Origin: CAVSUZ01 sp963791885
GTDB lineage: Bacteria; Pseudomonadota; Alphaproteobacteria; Acetobacterales; Acetobacteraceae
DNA length: 64,000 nt
Direction: 5' to 3'
NCBI GenBank assembly: GCA_963791885.1
Contig: CAWBUL010000005.1
Location: 310,001-374,000, forward strand
Position numbers and translations under genes: made by a program. Below, in pieces: positions 47,429-56,604 of the stretch (position 1 is its first letter; each line of letters opens with the position of its first letter). Below the pieces are notes generated by a model. It saw only the letters and a list, made by a program, of their open reading frames with translations, did no database searches and was not told the origin of the DNA.

Positions 47429-48303
47429 GTGGCGGGTTTGGCACGCCGTGTGCGCCACTCCCGCACGCCAACAGCACCCAAAGCGAGCGCACCGAGGGCC
47501 AGAGGGAGACGTTTCGGCTCAGGGATCGCGCCGGCCCTGATCGGCTTGCCGCTATTGTCGTAAGCATAGGCAACGGTGGTGACGATCGGATAGCCGAGGG
47601 AGTCGATACCCAGATCGAGTTCCAGCCAGCCGTAATCGGTCTGCGGGCCGACACTAAAGCGGAACAGGGCATACTGATCACCGTACCCGGCGATGATACG
47701 ATAGGTGTCGTGCGTAATGCGATGCCGTACGAATCCGCCGCTGGACGCATTAGCAAATTGGGAGACTTGCTGCCGTACGCTGTGCCGGCTAAATGTAAGT
47801 CCGGATCTCACGCTACTGTACGCAAATGACGATGGCACAGTCAGGGATACGGCTGGCGGTGCATAAAAATAGCGAACGCCACTGTTTTTTCCGCGTAGGT
47901 CACGGCGAGACTGCGCCAGAGAGCCTCGGCCCGACCCGGAGCCAATCTGCCCAAAGGTCTGGCCCTTCCTGGCAAGTGCAATGGCCCCCTCCTTAGTTCG
48001 GAAGGGAACACCGCCGGCTGCGATCCGGAAACCACGCGTCCTACTGCCGCCTCGCAATTCACGGTCTATCCTGCCTTTCGGGCCGTAGAAAGAACGCCCG
48101 CCGGAGTTAGTGGAACTAAAGGTGAAGAGACCGGAGAATGAGATTTGCAGCTGATTGCCTCCCGGGAGCGGCAGAACGGACGCGCCGTGCGTAGGGTGGT
48201 AGATGATCGCGGCTTCACCCGGCCCGCCACTTGCCGCAAGTGCCGCACTCGCCAGTGCGGAGAGCGACGCCATCCGCCGCAGGTGATGCGCCTTCCTGTT
48301 CAT
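47425..48303 (-). CDS. PEP-CTERM-like exported protein, intact copy
   Basis: A 292-residue secreted protein. The signal region is RRMASLSALASAALAASG, and the C-terminus carries a PEP motif in GAIPEPKRLPLALGAL, a hydrophobic segment and an Arg cluster (REWRTRR), the layout recognised by exosortases. The Gly/Ser-rich middle includes TFGQIGSGSGRGSL and YGDQYALFRFSVG. The ATG at 48303 overlaps the stop of the upstream paralogue (ATGA), and its own stop overlaps the fusion gene. No exosortase gene is in the window. Confidence 0.75.
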   Translation of the reverse strand: MNRKAHHLRRMASLSALASAALAASGGPGEAAIIYHPTHGASVLPLPGGNQLQISFSGLFTFSSTNSGGRSFYGPKGRIDRELRGGSRTRGFRIAAGGVPFRTKEGAIALARKGQTFGQIGSGSGRGSLAQSRRDLRGKNSGVRYFYAPPAVSLTVPSSFAYSSVRSGLTFSRHSVRQQVSQFANASSGGFVRHRITHDTYRIIAGYGDQYALFRFSVGPQTDYGWLELDLGIDSLGYPIVTTVAYAYDNSGKPIRAGAIPEPKRLPLALGALALGAVGVREWRTRRAKPAT

Positions 48304-49221
48304 TTTCGTCCCTTTAGGTCGTCTTGCGGTCGTCTGTTGCGCCATTCGCGAAGTCCTATGGCACCGAGAGTGAGGGCGCTGAGGGCGAGCGGGAGCCGCG
48401 GGGGTTCTGGGATGCCGGTGTAGCCGGCGGGGATGCGCTTGCCGGAAGTGTCGTAGGCGTAGGCGAGAGTGCTGACGACCGGATCGGCCGGATAACCGGA
48501 GGGGCCGAGATCAAGTTCGAGCCAGCCGTAATCGGTCTGCGAGCCGACACTAAAACGGAACAAGGCATACTGATCACCGTACCCGGCAAGAAAAGTACGC
48601 ACGAACAGCGTTGTGCGATCCCGCCGGAATCCCCCGAAGGAGGTATTAGAAGATTTGGAGACAAACTGCCGGACGCTGCCTGTAGATCCGGATCTCGCGA
48701 AATGGTTACTCAAATGACGATGGCACAGTCACGGATACGGCTGGTGGCGCATAAAAATAGCGAACTCTACTGACGCTACCGCGTATGCCACGCTGATACC
48801 CCCCCAGAAAGCCTCGGCCCGACCCGGAGCCAATCTGCCCAAAGGTCTGGCCCGTCCTGGCAAGTGCAATGGCCCCCTCCTTAGTTCGGAAGGGAACACC
48901 GCTGGCTGCGATCCGGATAGAATTCCTCCTACCGCCGCGAATCAATTCACGCACTATCATGCCTTTCGGGCCGTAGAAAGTACGCCAGCCGGTGGTACGG
49001 GAACCATAGGTGTTGCTAAGGGAGCCTGAGATTTGCAGGTGATTGCCTCCCGGGAGCGGCAGAACGGACGCGCCGTGCGTAGGGTGGTAGATGATCGCGG
49101 CTTCACCCGGCCCGCCACTTGCCGCAAGTGCCGCACTCGCCAGTGCGGAGAGCGACGCCATCCGCCGCAAGTGATGCGCCGATAACCGCGCCAAAGCCGT
49201 GCGCTTTTTGTCTCTACTCAA
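48300..49221 (-). pseudogene. PEP-CTERM-like exported protein, second copy, frameshifted
   Basis: Tandem paralogue of the following gene, sharing the signal region, the GPGEAAIIYHPTHGASVL block and the PEP-CTERM tail (GIPEPPRLPLALSALTLG). The first frame stops at 48706 after VPSSFE, while the remainder (SNHFARSGSTGSVRQ onward) continues in another frame to 48300, so one base has changed near 48,712. The TTG start at 49221 overlaps the end of an IS remnant, which may have replaced the original start. Confidence 0.7.
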
Positions 49222-49620
49222 AGTCTATTCCCCCAAGCTTCTTCAGTTTTTGTTTTTTGACTATTGCAAAGACAACTCGTTCGGAAAGCGTCGCAAACGC
49301 TGGCCTAGCCGTCAAGGTGTCTTTTCGGAAACGGATGCCCCACTCCTTGGCGGCTTCGGCCGCCGCCTCTCCGGTGTAGCCCTGATCAACATAAGCAAAC
49401 GCGACACTTTCGCCCGTTGCCTCCTGGATGGCATCCGTGAGACGGCCGATCTCGGCGCGATCACATAGCGCAGGCTGTTGAACAGTTCGCGCAGCGAGTG
49501 CTCTCGTTGCATGGCGTCCTCACGCATCAGCGTCAGATACGGCACTACCAACGACCACTCTTCGTCCGACACGTCAGAGGGATAGGGTTTGCGGCAATTC
49601 GGCGCCTCTTGATGTCTTGG
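49214..49620 (-). pseudogene. IS5-family transposase remnant with internal deletion
   Basis: Two transposase pieces are joined. The N-terminal piece contains YPSDVSDEEWSLVVPYL and LRELFNSLRYVIA. A downstream DDE piece in another frame contains AIQEATGESVAFAYVDQGY and GEAAAEAAKEWGIRF, ending in a stop at 49214. The middle of the gene, including the first catalytic Asp, is missing. It lies upstream of the frameshifted PEP-CTERM gene. Confidence 0.7.
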
Positions 49621-50238
49621 CGCGGCTAAGTGCGCGGCGGATCAGTAGCTATTCCACCCCTGGCGGAAGTCAGGGTCCGCCTTGCGCCGTGCATCCGAAT
49701 ACGAGAGCCGCTGTTGAGCGGCGAAACAGCCGACGCTCCACTGCGCCGACCATCCGCTTGAGCGTTACACCGTGGCGGCTTGTGATCACTCCGGTGAGCC
49801 GACACCGCGTTGACGAAATGGGAAGCCTCATCCAGCGCGCGGGTGACATCGCTGGTCCAGGCATGGGTATGAAGTTGGACGGCGATGCCGAGCACGGTAA
49901 ACAGAACGAAACGGCCGATCAAGTGCACCGCCGTAGTGGAAACTCGGGAGTAGTTAGCCGTGGATGCGACTGGCCGGACTCGAAGATCTCGCTGTGCCAA
50001 ACTCATTGTTCCTGGTCGGATGCGGGTGCCGGGATCGAGAGATAAGCGAAGACAAACAAACCACCAAGGTATCGGTGACCCGCTTGCGGCGCAGGAGAAC
50101 ACTCACGCGCTGACCGGCTGGTCTGCGCAATCGCCATGAGATCCTGCTCATCGGCACGCGCGGCGACGTTCCCGCCCCTGCTCCAGGCGATCAGCCCAAA
50201 TCGGTCATAACCGCCGACGTCGGACAGCAAGTTCCGTG
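49621..50238 (-). other. Stretch without a recognisable gene
   Basis: A 158-codon leftward frame (49626-50102) and shorter ones cross this segment, but none resembles a family. The segment lies between an IS remnant and the 3' end of the beta-helix gene and is probably decayed DNA. No RNA or repeat was recognised. Confidence 0.45.
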
Positions 50239-51168
50239 TCAACGCACGGAACCATCCCCCTGCAGAGGGCGGACAGGCCCTCCTCGGAACGTGTTGTCTG
50301 ATAACTGCGCGGAGGTGGCGGTTAGGTTCCGCACAAACGTGGTCTGGTGCCCCGTGTTGTTGATGAGCACGTTGTCGCTGATCCTGATTTCGTTCGTCGG
50401 CTGGCGCACGCCTCCTTGGCCGATGGAGATCGACGCCCCCCAATTTTGGGATCGCGGTCCCTTTTCCAGCGTATTGCGTTCGGCAATCAACGAGCCGCCG
50501 GTGGGGATATTGATCTGATAGCTTGATGTACCGTCGGGTCCATCCTGTATGTCGCAATTAATTACGCGGGTCATCGCGGCACGTGATTGTATATTGTGGC
50601 CGTTCTGCGTGCCAAGAAAACGTGACTGCTCGACATCCAGTTCGGCCAGAGGACCGACATAAACTGCATGAGCGGCGCAACCATTGCCCTCACAGACGCC
50701 ATTTTTAATGAAGCTGCTTCGGATGACGCGGATGGTGGTCTGAGGATTCCCTCCGGCCAGTATGCCCATCTGATTATTGATGAAGCGCGTATCCTCTACC
50801 GTCAGATTCCCGCCTTGGGCGCGGATTCCTGCACCGTTTTGGTCCGGCACACGCGCGCGCTGCAGCGTCAGGTTGCGAATGATGATGTCATTCCCATTGG
50901 TGACGAGGATGCCCTTGCCACCGCAAGTGCGGTCCGTCAGCACCACGCCATCGCCCACTCCTTAAATCGTGATGTTGTTCTGCCGTATAGTCGCACAATC
51001 AAAATACTGGCCGGGATGAATCTGCACCGTGTCGCCATTCTTTGCGGCCGCGATTGCGGCGCTTGGCTGGGCATAACGCTGCCCTGTGCCCGCATCGAGA
51101 ACCGCGGCGTGGGCTGCACCGCAACTGGCGACCAGCACGGCCACGACAACCACATGACGTGTGATCAA
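50239..51168 (-). pseudogene. Secreted right-handed beta-helix protein interrupted by a nonsense codon
   Basis: From the TTG at 51168 (GGAGG seven bases upstream) the frame gives a signal peptide (HVVVVAVLVASCGAAHA), an Ala-rich segment and DTVQIHPGQYFDCATI. An in-frame TAA at 50962-50964 follows NNITI. The same frame continues with GVGDGVVLTDRTCGGKGI and a parallel beta-helix (IIIRNLTLQ, LTVEDTRFINN, VIRSSFIKNG repeats). There is no frameshift, only the stop at codon 69. If read through, the product would be about 308 residues, similar to polysaccharide lyases or surface beta-helix proteins. Confidence 0.72.
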
Positions 51169-51669
51169 TTCGACCTCCTCTTGGTGAGAATGATGCCCAG
51201 CATTCAGTTCCACAGCACGTTCACCGGGCAGGCTGGAGACGTGCTTTACCACCTCAGTCAATCGGGCGTGACTGGGCGCGGGAACGGGCCGCCCCTGTTC
51301 TGAGGCTCGTGTTCGCCTGATGTACCGGGGGCGCCGCGGCACGCCGGAGGGTCGGATAAGGCTTTTCTCAGGCTGGGGGCGCCCGCATTGTTGACCAGAA
51401 TACCGGGCGTTGGCGCGGCCAGGTGGATAGCACGGCGAGGCGCTCTGCGTAGGCTCAAAAAAAGCCCCCCGAGTCGGAGGGCTTCGAGTTCTCCCTCGGC
51501 CTTGTTTGCTGCGAGGCCGGGGAACAGCGATCGGGGAGGACTCTCGATCGCGGGAAACGACGGAAAGGGGCTTCCGTCGCGCCGGATTTGATCCCTGACC
51601 CGCCGTGGTCACGTCAAGCGTCACTTCCTGCCGTGGAAAACGGGTTTCAGAACCGAAATCCGAGCTACC
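51169..51669. other. Non-coding stretch upstream of the beta-helix gene
   Basis: No convincing gene. A leftward open frame covers it but is a GC-driven extension of the beta-helix frame. It contains the terminator at 51457-51482, which points left and has no matching upstream gene, suggesting that its gene was deleted. Confidence 0.5.
51457..51482 (-). terminator. Rho-independent terminator (leftward)
   Basis: Read on the minus strand, GCCCTCCGA pairs with TCGGGGGGC (8-bp stem with one G-T pair and a 3-base loop) and is followed by seven T's. It would end a leftward transcript from the right, but only insertion-element DNA lies there now. Confidence 0.65.
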
Positions 51670-51885
51670 TGTGTTTCGGCGCGGCACCGTGACCCACCAT
51701 CGGCTTCCAAGAGTGACCCTATCAGATCGGTAAGTTCGCCGTGCTTCTCAATGGGATAGCGCTGTGGGGTAGGGTCACTATTCAAAGCCGATGATGTTCC
51801 GGAATGAAGTCGCGAAATGCCCACTCTTTTAAGCAGGTAAACCCGAAATCAGGCCGGGTCCCATTTGGAGCGCCAATTCACAGGC
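51670..51885 (+). mobile_element. Left-end fragment of the mosaic insertion element, copy B
   Basis: Starts TGTGTTTCGGCGCGGCACCG like copy C and stays alignable through GGGTCACTATTCAAAGCCGA to GCGCCAATTCACA, with increasing differences. It then joins directly to the middle of an integrase gene. The transposase part is absent. Confidence 0.65.
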
Positions 51886-52470
51886 AGGTAAACATGCAAA
51901 CCCGAACCTGGACCATCCCCGAGACCAAGAACGGTGAGCCACACGTCGTTCCCCTTTCACATCAGGCTGTAGACCTGCTTCGGTCCCAGCTGCCGCCCGA
52001 TATTCATGGTAAACTAACGCAACCGCAAACGGGTCCTCTCATTTTCACCACGTCAACAGGGGGGGCCGTTAAGCAATTGGGACAGGGAGACGAAGGCGAT
52101 TATGGAGACGAGCGGCACCGCGGATTGGACACGGCATGATCTGCGCCGCACCGGAGCGACGATGTTGGGCGAAATGGGCGAGCTTCCGGACATCATTGAA
52201 GCAGCGTTGAACCATGTCAGCATCCGGTCCGCGCTGGCCGCGACCTACAACCGGAGTCGATACCGGCCGCAGGTAGCGGCTGCGCTGCAACGGCTGGTGG
52301 ATGCCCTGGACGGGATTGAGGCGGGAGTCGCGAAGGTGGCGCCACCGGCTGGCCAGCGCCTGACGTCCGGGGTGGTTCGACATGCGGACCAGCCCGACCC
52401 GCCGACAGACGACAGTCCATCTCGAGCGCTCAAGACTGGAATGGCCCAGAGTGGGAGGACGTTCGTTTGA
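51886..52470 (+). pseudogene. Tyrosine integrase of module 2, truncated and frameshifted
   Basis: Only the catalytic half remains. WTIPETKNGEPHVVPLS and DLLRSQLPPD are in one frame; after a run of seven G's near 52060 the coding frame changes to PLSNWDRETKAIMETSGTAD, then WTRHDLRRTGATML (HxLRRT) and NHVSIRSALAATYNRSRYRP with the nucleophile Tyr. The N-terminal domain was lost where insertion copy B joins. It is the counterpart of the intact integrase at 34965 for the second module. Confidence 0.8.
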
Positions 52471-53288
52471 AACGCAAAGAGATTTCCCGACTGTCTGCGC
52501 CGATAGTCAGCGAGAACCGCGGTTCGGAAGTGATCCGCGAGGATGATGATAATCCAGAGTGGGCGGATCCCGCGCCGCATTCAGCCAGAATAAAGCCGCT
52601 GACTCCTGCCGCTCGAACTTGGCGGGTACGAGAGCTATCCGAGATGTGGGCGGATGCGTCGGGGCGGAACCCAGAGGAGTTTCTCGAGCAATTCATTCAG
52701 GATTTTTTCGCTGAAACGTTGGTACGAGACGGGCAGCCCGACACGCTGGCAGAGGATGTTAGTGAGCGGCGTGCGAGCAGCGACCCCCTGCCGATCGGTG
52801 TTAACGACGTTCTTCTACACATCAAGGCCATCTGCCGACGTCGGCGCCTCACTAGAGAGGAAGCCGCTCTGCTGACGGTCGAGGATTGGAACAGAATGGG
52901 TGAGGACGGTGCCGCGGTATTGCGGCTTCTCCAGGGCTTACGCCTCACAAATGCGAGTTTCAATCGATGGTACCCCACGGCACACCTTCCTAAGCGGCCC
53001 GACATCTGGCCGGTTCTCAGTACGAATGGACCACGGTCGGCGGAACCAGCGCGCAGGGTTGCTTCGGATCGCACCGGCGAGCAGGGTCGCCCAACCACTC
53101 GTCACTTGGTGGTAGCTGAGTTTCAGCACCGACTGGCGGCCGGCGCTGTCCTCAACACGCTTCGAGCCGAGGCCCAAGCGCTTTCGGCCTGGCTCAGAAC
53201 GGAGCATCCCCTCTTCGCACAGATGACGCCCAAAACGATAGAGAACCGCATCCGGGAAGCCTACAACGCCCAAAAGGCCACGAAATAA
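52467..53288 (+). CDS. Hypothetical protein of the second integrative module
   Basis: A 273-residue soluble protein, acidic at the N-terminus and helical, with HIKAICRRRRLTREEAALLT near residue 113. The TTG start at 52467 overlaps the integrase stop (TTTGA), and GGGAGG lies nine bases upstream. It matches no family I recognise. Its position between integrase and HTH gene is common for regulatory or cargo genes of such elements. Confidence 0.6.
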   Translation: MKRKEISRLSAPIVSENRGSEVIREDDDNPEWADPAPHSARIKPLTPAARTWRVRELSEMWADASGRNPEEFLEQFIQDFFAETLVRDGQPDTLAEDVSERRASSDPLPIGVNDVLLHIKAICRRRRLTREEAALLTVEDWNRMGEDGAAVLRLLQGLRLTNASFNRWYPTAHLPKRPDIWPVLSTNGPRSAEPARRVASDRTGEQGRPTTRHLVVAEFQHRLAAGAVLNTLRAEAQALSAWLRTEHPLFAQMTPKTIENRIREAYNAQKATK

Positions 53289-53376
53289 TCGGCGCACACG
53301 CTTTTCGAGTCCATTTTTCGAGTCTCTAGCGATGTCCATCGTTCTGGCGTGTTCAACCGCATCAGGACGAATTGCC

Positions 53377-53583
53377 ATGGATGCTAATACACCTAAGTTT
53401 GCGCCGTTGCCGCAGTGGTGCGCCCTTTCAGGCATGAGCCGAACGGCGACATACAATGCGCTCGGTCGGGGCGATCTCAAGGCAATCAAAGTCGGTTCCC
53501 GTACGTTGCTGGATGTGGATGCAGGACTATCGTGGCTACAGTCCCTGCCAGCGGCCCAAATCCGCGCGCCAAAAGTCGCCTAA
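53377..53583 (+). CDS. AlpA/excisionase-like helix-turn-helix protein
   Basis: A 68-residue protein with an HTH (LPQWCALSGMSRTATYNALG, then GDLKAIKVGSRTLLDVDAGL). The ATG at 53377 has AGGACGA upstream. It is the counterpart of the 37776 gene in module 1 and the first gene of the replication part of module 2. Confidence 0.78.
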   Translation: MDANTPKFAPLPQWCALSGMSRTATYNALGRGDLKAIKVGSRTLLDVDAGLSWLQSLPAAQIRAPKVA

Positions 53584-53710
53584 AACGAGCACCGCCCGGA
53601 CTGCGAGGCATGCAGCCGAGCAGTGTGTTTCGATGGCGGCGACTTAGCAGCGCCTATTTGGTCGAAACATACCGTCGTTGCAAGCCCCGCGTCCACTCAA
53701 AGGACGCGCT

Positions 53711-53950
53711 ATGACTGACCGCATTATAGCTTCAATCGAACGGAATAGCCGCGAGACGTTGCGTGTCACGCTCGGTGAATTCAACGGTTGGGCGATTGCC
53801 GGGATACGGATTTGGTTTCAGGTGGCCGACGGCAGTTGGCGTCCCGGCAAAAAGGGCATTGCGTTCAAAATCGATCTTCTGCCAGCGGTTTCTGAGGCGT
53901 TGGCAGTGGCGGTCCGCGAAGCCCGCGCCGAAGGCTTGTTGCCAGAATGA
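53711..53950 (+). CDS. PC4/p15-like single-stranded-DNA-binding protein
   Basis: A 79-residue protein of the transcriptional-coactivator-p15 (PC4) fold: RVTLGEFNGWAIAGIRIWFQ and WRPGKKGIAFKIDLLPAVSE. Bacterial members on phages and plasmids bind single-stranded DNA. Its stop overlaps the primase start by four bases (ATGA), so a role in replication of the element is likely. Confidence 0.75.
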   Translation: MTDRIIASIERNSRETLRVTLGEFNGWAIAGIRIWFQVADGSWRPGKKGIAFKIDLLPAVSEALAVAVREARAEGLLPE

Positions 53951-54912
53951 ACGCACTCCCCGCGGCCGAGCGTCTGAAGGACGCCGTCTCCATAGCCAGC
54001 GTGATCGGGCGGTCGATCGAACTGAAGCGCGATGGGAAGTTGCTGAAGGCGTTGTGCCCGTTTCATGCTGAGCGGACTCCTAGTTTCTACGTCTATGGCG
54101 ACCATTTCCATTGCTTCGGGTGCGGCGCACATGGCGACGTGTTCGCATGGCTGATGCAGGCACACCGCATGACGTTCCCTCAAGCGGTGCAGCTTTTGGC
54201 CGCGCCCTCAGGGGAATACCGCACTATCGCGCCAGCGCCAGCGTGTGGACCGAAGCCCGGCGCGACTACCGGGCTTTTCATGCGATGCTGGGAACAGGGT
54301 CGCGACCCCGCGGGAACGCTCGTAGAAACTTACCTCGATTGTCGTGGCGGCTTGCGGATCCCGGATGGGGCGCCGATCCGGTTCCATCCGCGGTGCCAGC
54401 GCGGCCCACGCGAGCTAGCGGGTGGTCCCGAATTCTGGCCGGCCATGCTCGCACTGATGACAGATCCCGTCACAGGTGCCCCGGTGGGGGTGCATCGGAC
54501 GTACCTGCAGCATGACGGGCGCGCCAAAGCGCCAGTAACTGTCCGCGGCGACGTAGAGCTGAAGGCCAAGCGGATCATGGGCACCTGGGGCGTGGTGCGG
54601 CTTTTTCCGGATGAGGAGATCGGGTGCGGACTAGGCATCGCAGAAGGCATCGAGAACGCCCTCACCGCCGCACAAATTATCGGGTGGGGACTGGTTTGGG
54701 CGGCAGGCAACCGCGACGCACTCGCCAAGTTTCCACCGCTTCTCGGCATAAACTCCATCTCAATCTTTGCGGACGCCGATGACAGCGGGGTCGGCATTCA
54801 GGCCGCTCAGGCGTGCGCGGAGCGGTGGACCCTGTCCGGACGTGAAGCGCTGATCCACATCCCGCCGGTTGGCACCGACTGGAACGATGCTACCCGCAAG
54901 GTTTTCGCGTGA
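53947..54912 (+). CDS. CHC2 zinc-finger primase with TOPRIM domain
   Basis: DnaG-type small primase of 321 residues. The zinc finger uses Cys37, His40, Cys56 and Cys59 (CPFH...CFGCG). TOPRIM motifs are GIAEGIENAL (near 235) and SISIFADADDSG (near 272). It overlaps both the PC4 gene and the RepA-like ATPase gene by four bases, so all three are translated together. Confidence 0.87.
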   Translation: MNALPAAERLKDAVSIASVIGRSIELKRDGKLLKALCPFHAERTPSFYVYGDHFHCFGCGAHGDVFAWLMQAHRMTFPQAVQLLAAPSGEYRTIAPAPACGPKPGATTGLFMRCWEQGRDPAGTLVETYLDCRGGLRIPDGAPIRFHPRCQRGPRELAGGPEFWPAMLALMTDPVTGAPVGVHRTYLQHDGRAKAPVTVRGDVELKAKRIMGTWGVVRLFPDEEIGCGLGIAEGIENALTAAQIIGWGLVWAAGNRDALAKFPPLLGINSISIFADADDSGVGIQAAQACAERWTLSGREALIHIPPVGTDWNDATRKVFA

Positions 54913-56069
54913 ACGCGCCGTTCGACACGCCGGAGGAGCGTATACGCGCGGCCGGTGGGACGACGGAGAAGTTCATTCCGAGGGCGGCGCTACGGTCACC
55001 CGATTGGGAGTCATCCTCCGGCATCCGAATCGTCAACCCAGCCCAGCTTTTGAATGTCCCACTCCCCCGGCGCGAGTGGATCGTAGAAGGCTGGTTCCCC
55101 ATCGGAAACGTGACGGGCAACTACGGCGACGGGGGCACTGGCAAGACACTGCTCGTCCAACAGTTACAGACCGCGTGCGCAACCGGAATTGCGTGGTGCG
55201 GACTGCCGGTCCTGCGATGCAAATCCTTCGCCCTCTACTGCGAAGATAGCGAGGAGGAGCTACACCGGAGGCAGCATGACATCAATAATGTGTTTGGTCG
55301 GAGGTATCCGCAGCTGTCCGATATGCGCTGGATCAGTGGCGTCGGCGACGATTGGACGCTGGCCAATTTTGCCCCAGACGGGCAGATGCTCACCACCCAA
55401 AAATGGCAATTGCTGACGCAGGCAGTCAAAGCATTTTGCGCCCGCTTGGTCGTGCTGGACACTGCGGCAGACCTATTCGGAGGCAATGAGAATGATCGCA
55501 ACCAAGTGCGGCGATTCATTGGATTGCTGGCCGGTCTGGCGCGGGACATTAATGGCGCAGTCATTCTGAATTGCCATCCGAGCCGCAGCGGTCTCAACAG
55601 CGGCAAACTCGATGGCGGCTCTACCGCTTGGTCTAACACGTTCCGGTCGCGCTGGTCACTAGAGAGGCCCGAGGTTCCAGCAGATACTCCCGAACGTATC
55701 CTGACGCGCCGCAAGGCGAATTATGCCGGAATTGGCGAGACACTTCGGCTGAAGCTGACCAATGGTGCCTTAGTGCCCATAGGCGCCGATGGTGCCGTCG
55801 CCGGCAAGATTAGCCGCGCGGCAGTCGAGTTCGTGTTTCTGACACTGTTGGACCACTGTATTCGGGCCGGCATCCACGTCTCCAATAGCAACCGTGCTAG
55901 CAATTTCGCACCGAAGACGTTCGCAAAGCGACCGGACGCTCAGGGCTATGGAGTGAAGGATTTCGACCGGGCGATGGCTGCGCTGTTTGCCAGCGATGAC
56001 ATCGTGATGCAGGAGTACGGGCGTCGCAGCGACGCTAGGCAGCGCATCGTGCGGGCCTCCGAGGCATGA
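54909..56069 (+). CDS. RepA-like AAA ATPase/helicase
   Basis: A 386-residue RecA-fold ATPase related to RSF1010 RepA/AAA_25. Walker A is GDGGTGKT (residues 73-80), FALYCEDSEEE lies near 105, Walker B is ARLVVLDTAADLF and NCHPSRSGLNSG is a later motif. The GTG start overlaps the primase stop. Its ATPase part corresponds to the C-terminal half of the fused protein in module 1. Iteron-like repeats follow. Confidence 0.85.
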   Translation: MNAPFDTPEERIRAAGGTTEKFIPRAALRSPDWESSSGIRIVNPAQLLNVPLPRREWIVEGWFPIGNVTGNYGDGGTGKTLLVQQLQTACATGIAWCGLPVLRCKSFALYCEDSEEELHRRQHDINNVFGRRYPQLSDMRWISGVGDDWTLANFAPDGQMLTTQKWQLLTQAVKAFCARLVVLDTAADLFGGNENDRNQVRRFIGLLAGLARDINGAVILNCHPSRSGLNSGKLDGGSTAWSNTFRSRWSLERPEVPADTPERILTRRKANYAGIGETLRLKLTNGALVPIGADGAVAGKISRAAVEFVFLTLLDHCIRAGIHVSNSNRASNFAPKTFAKRPDAQGYGVKDFDRAMAALFASDDIVMQEYGRRSDARQRIVRASEA

Positions 56070-56102
56070 CCCTGCAGCGACTTATAGCGGCGCGTTCGTT
56101 CC

Positions 56103-56237
56103 TGCGGCGGTTCAAACAGGCATTATCTAACCCATTGAAATCATTGTGCGGCGGTTCGGATGCGGTGGTTCCTGCGGCGGTCTGCGGCGGTTCCCCCAAA
56201 CCATTGTTTTTCCTCGCGCGGCGGCTCTGCGGCGGTG
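56103..56237 (+). repeat. Iteron-like repeats flanking an A/T-rich segment: probable origin of module 2
   Basis: TGCGGCGGTTC occurs exactly at 56103, 56147 and 56183, with close variants at 56161, 56173, 56217 and 56228. The first and second copies flank a 33-base A/T-rich stretch (56114-56146). The layout (initiator gene, then iterons around an A/T-rich region) is that of SaPI-type origins. Confidence 0.6.
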
Positions 56238-56320
56238 GGGTGGGGGAATTCCCCCATACCCCCTATGGCGCGGGGCACCCTTCGGGCGGGCGCCCGCGCT
56301 TCTTTCTGGGGGCTAAGTAG

Positions 56321-56578
56321 GTGACAGAGGCAGTACTCAAGACCCGCTCCGCCGCTGCCCGGCGCATGGCCGTGGCGCGTCAACGTCGCCGGGATGGTCT
56401 GCGGTGCATAAACTTCGAGGTGCGGGATGAGGAGGTCGAGGCGCTCGTGAAGCATGGCCTGCTCGATCCGGCTCAGCGCGACGACCCGCGAGAGATTTCT
56501 CGCGCATTGGGCCTACTTCTCGACCGTGTTCCTTTCAGTTGGTGGGATGAGGCCCTACGGCTGAAAAGCCCATCGTGA
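56321..56578 (+). CDS. Small basic protein of module 2
   Basis: An 85-residue protein, strongly basic at the N-terminus (TRSAAARRMAVARQRRRDGL), then NFEVRDEEVEALVKHGLLDP. GTG start at 56321. It resembles the frameshifted gene at 41076 and sits in the same place relative to the origin-like repeats. It may bind nucleic acid; no named family is recognised. Before the insertion element arrived it was the direct neighbour of the CRISPR array. Confidence 0.6.
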   Translation: MTEAVLKTRSAAARRMAVARQRRRDGLRCINFEVRDEEVEALVKHGLLDPAQRDDPREISRALGLLLDRVPFSWWDEALRLKSPS

Positions 56579-56604
56579 CACGTCACGGCACTTTGGGGCC
56601 CTAC

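Noticed and set aside
49626..50102. A 158-codon leftward frame with one hydrophobic stretch
   Set aside because: No family resemblance, no ribosome-binding site and a position among decayed elements.
44633..51168. An exosortase for the PEP-CTERM-like proteins
   Set aside because: No multi-membrane protein with the exosortase motifs was found in the accessory region.
56066..56320. An 84-codon open frame after the RepA-like gene
   Set aside because: It lies across the iteron-like repeats and is Gly/Pro/Arg-rich; better explained by repeats than by a protein.
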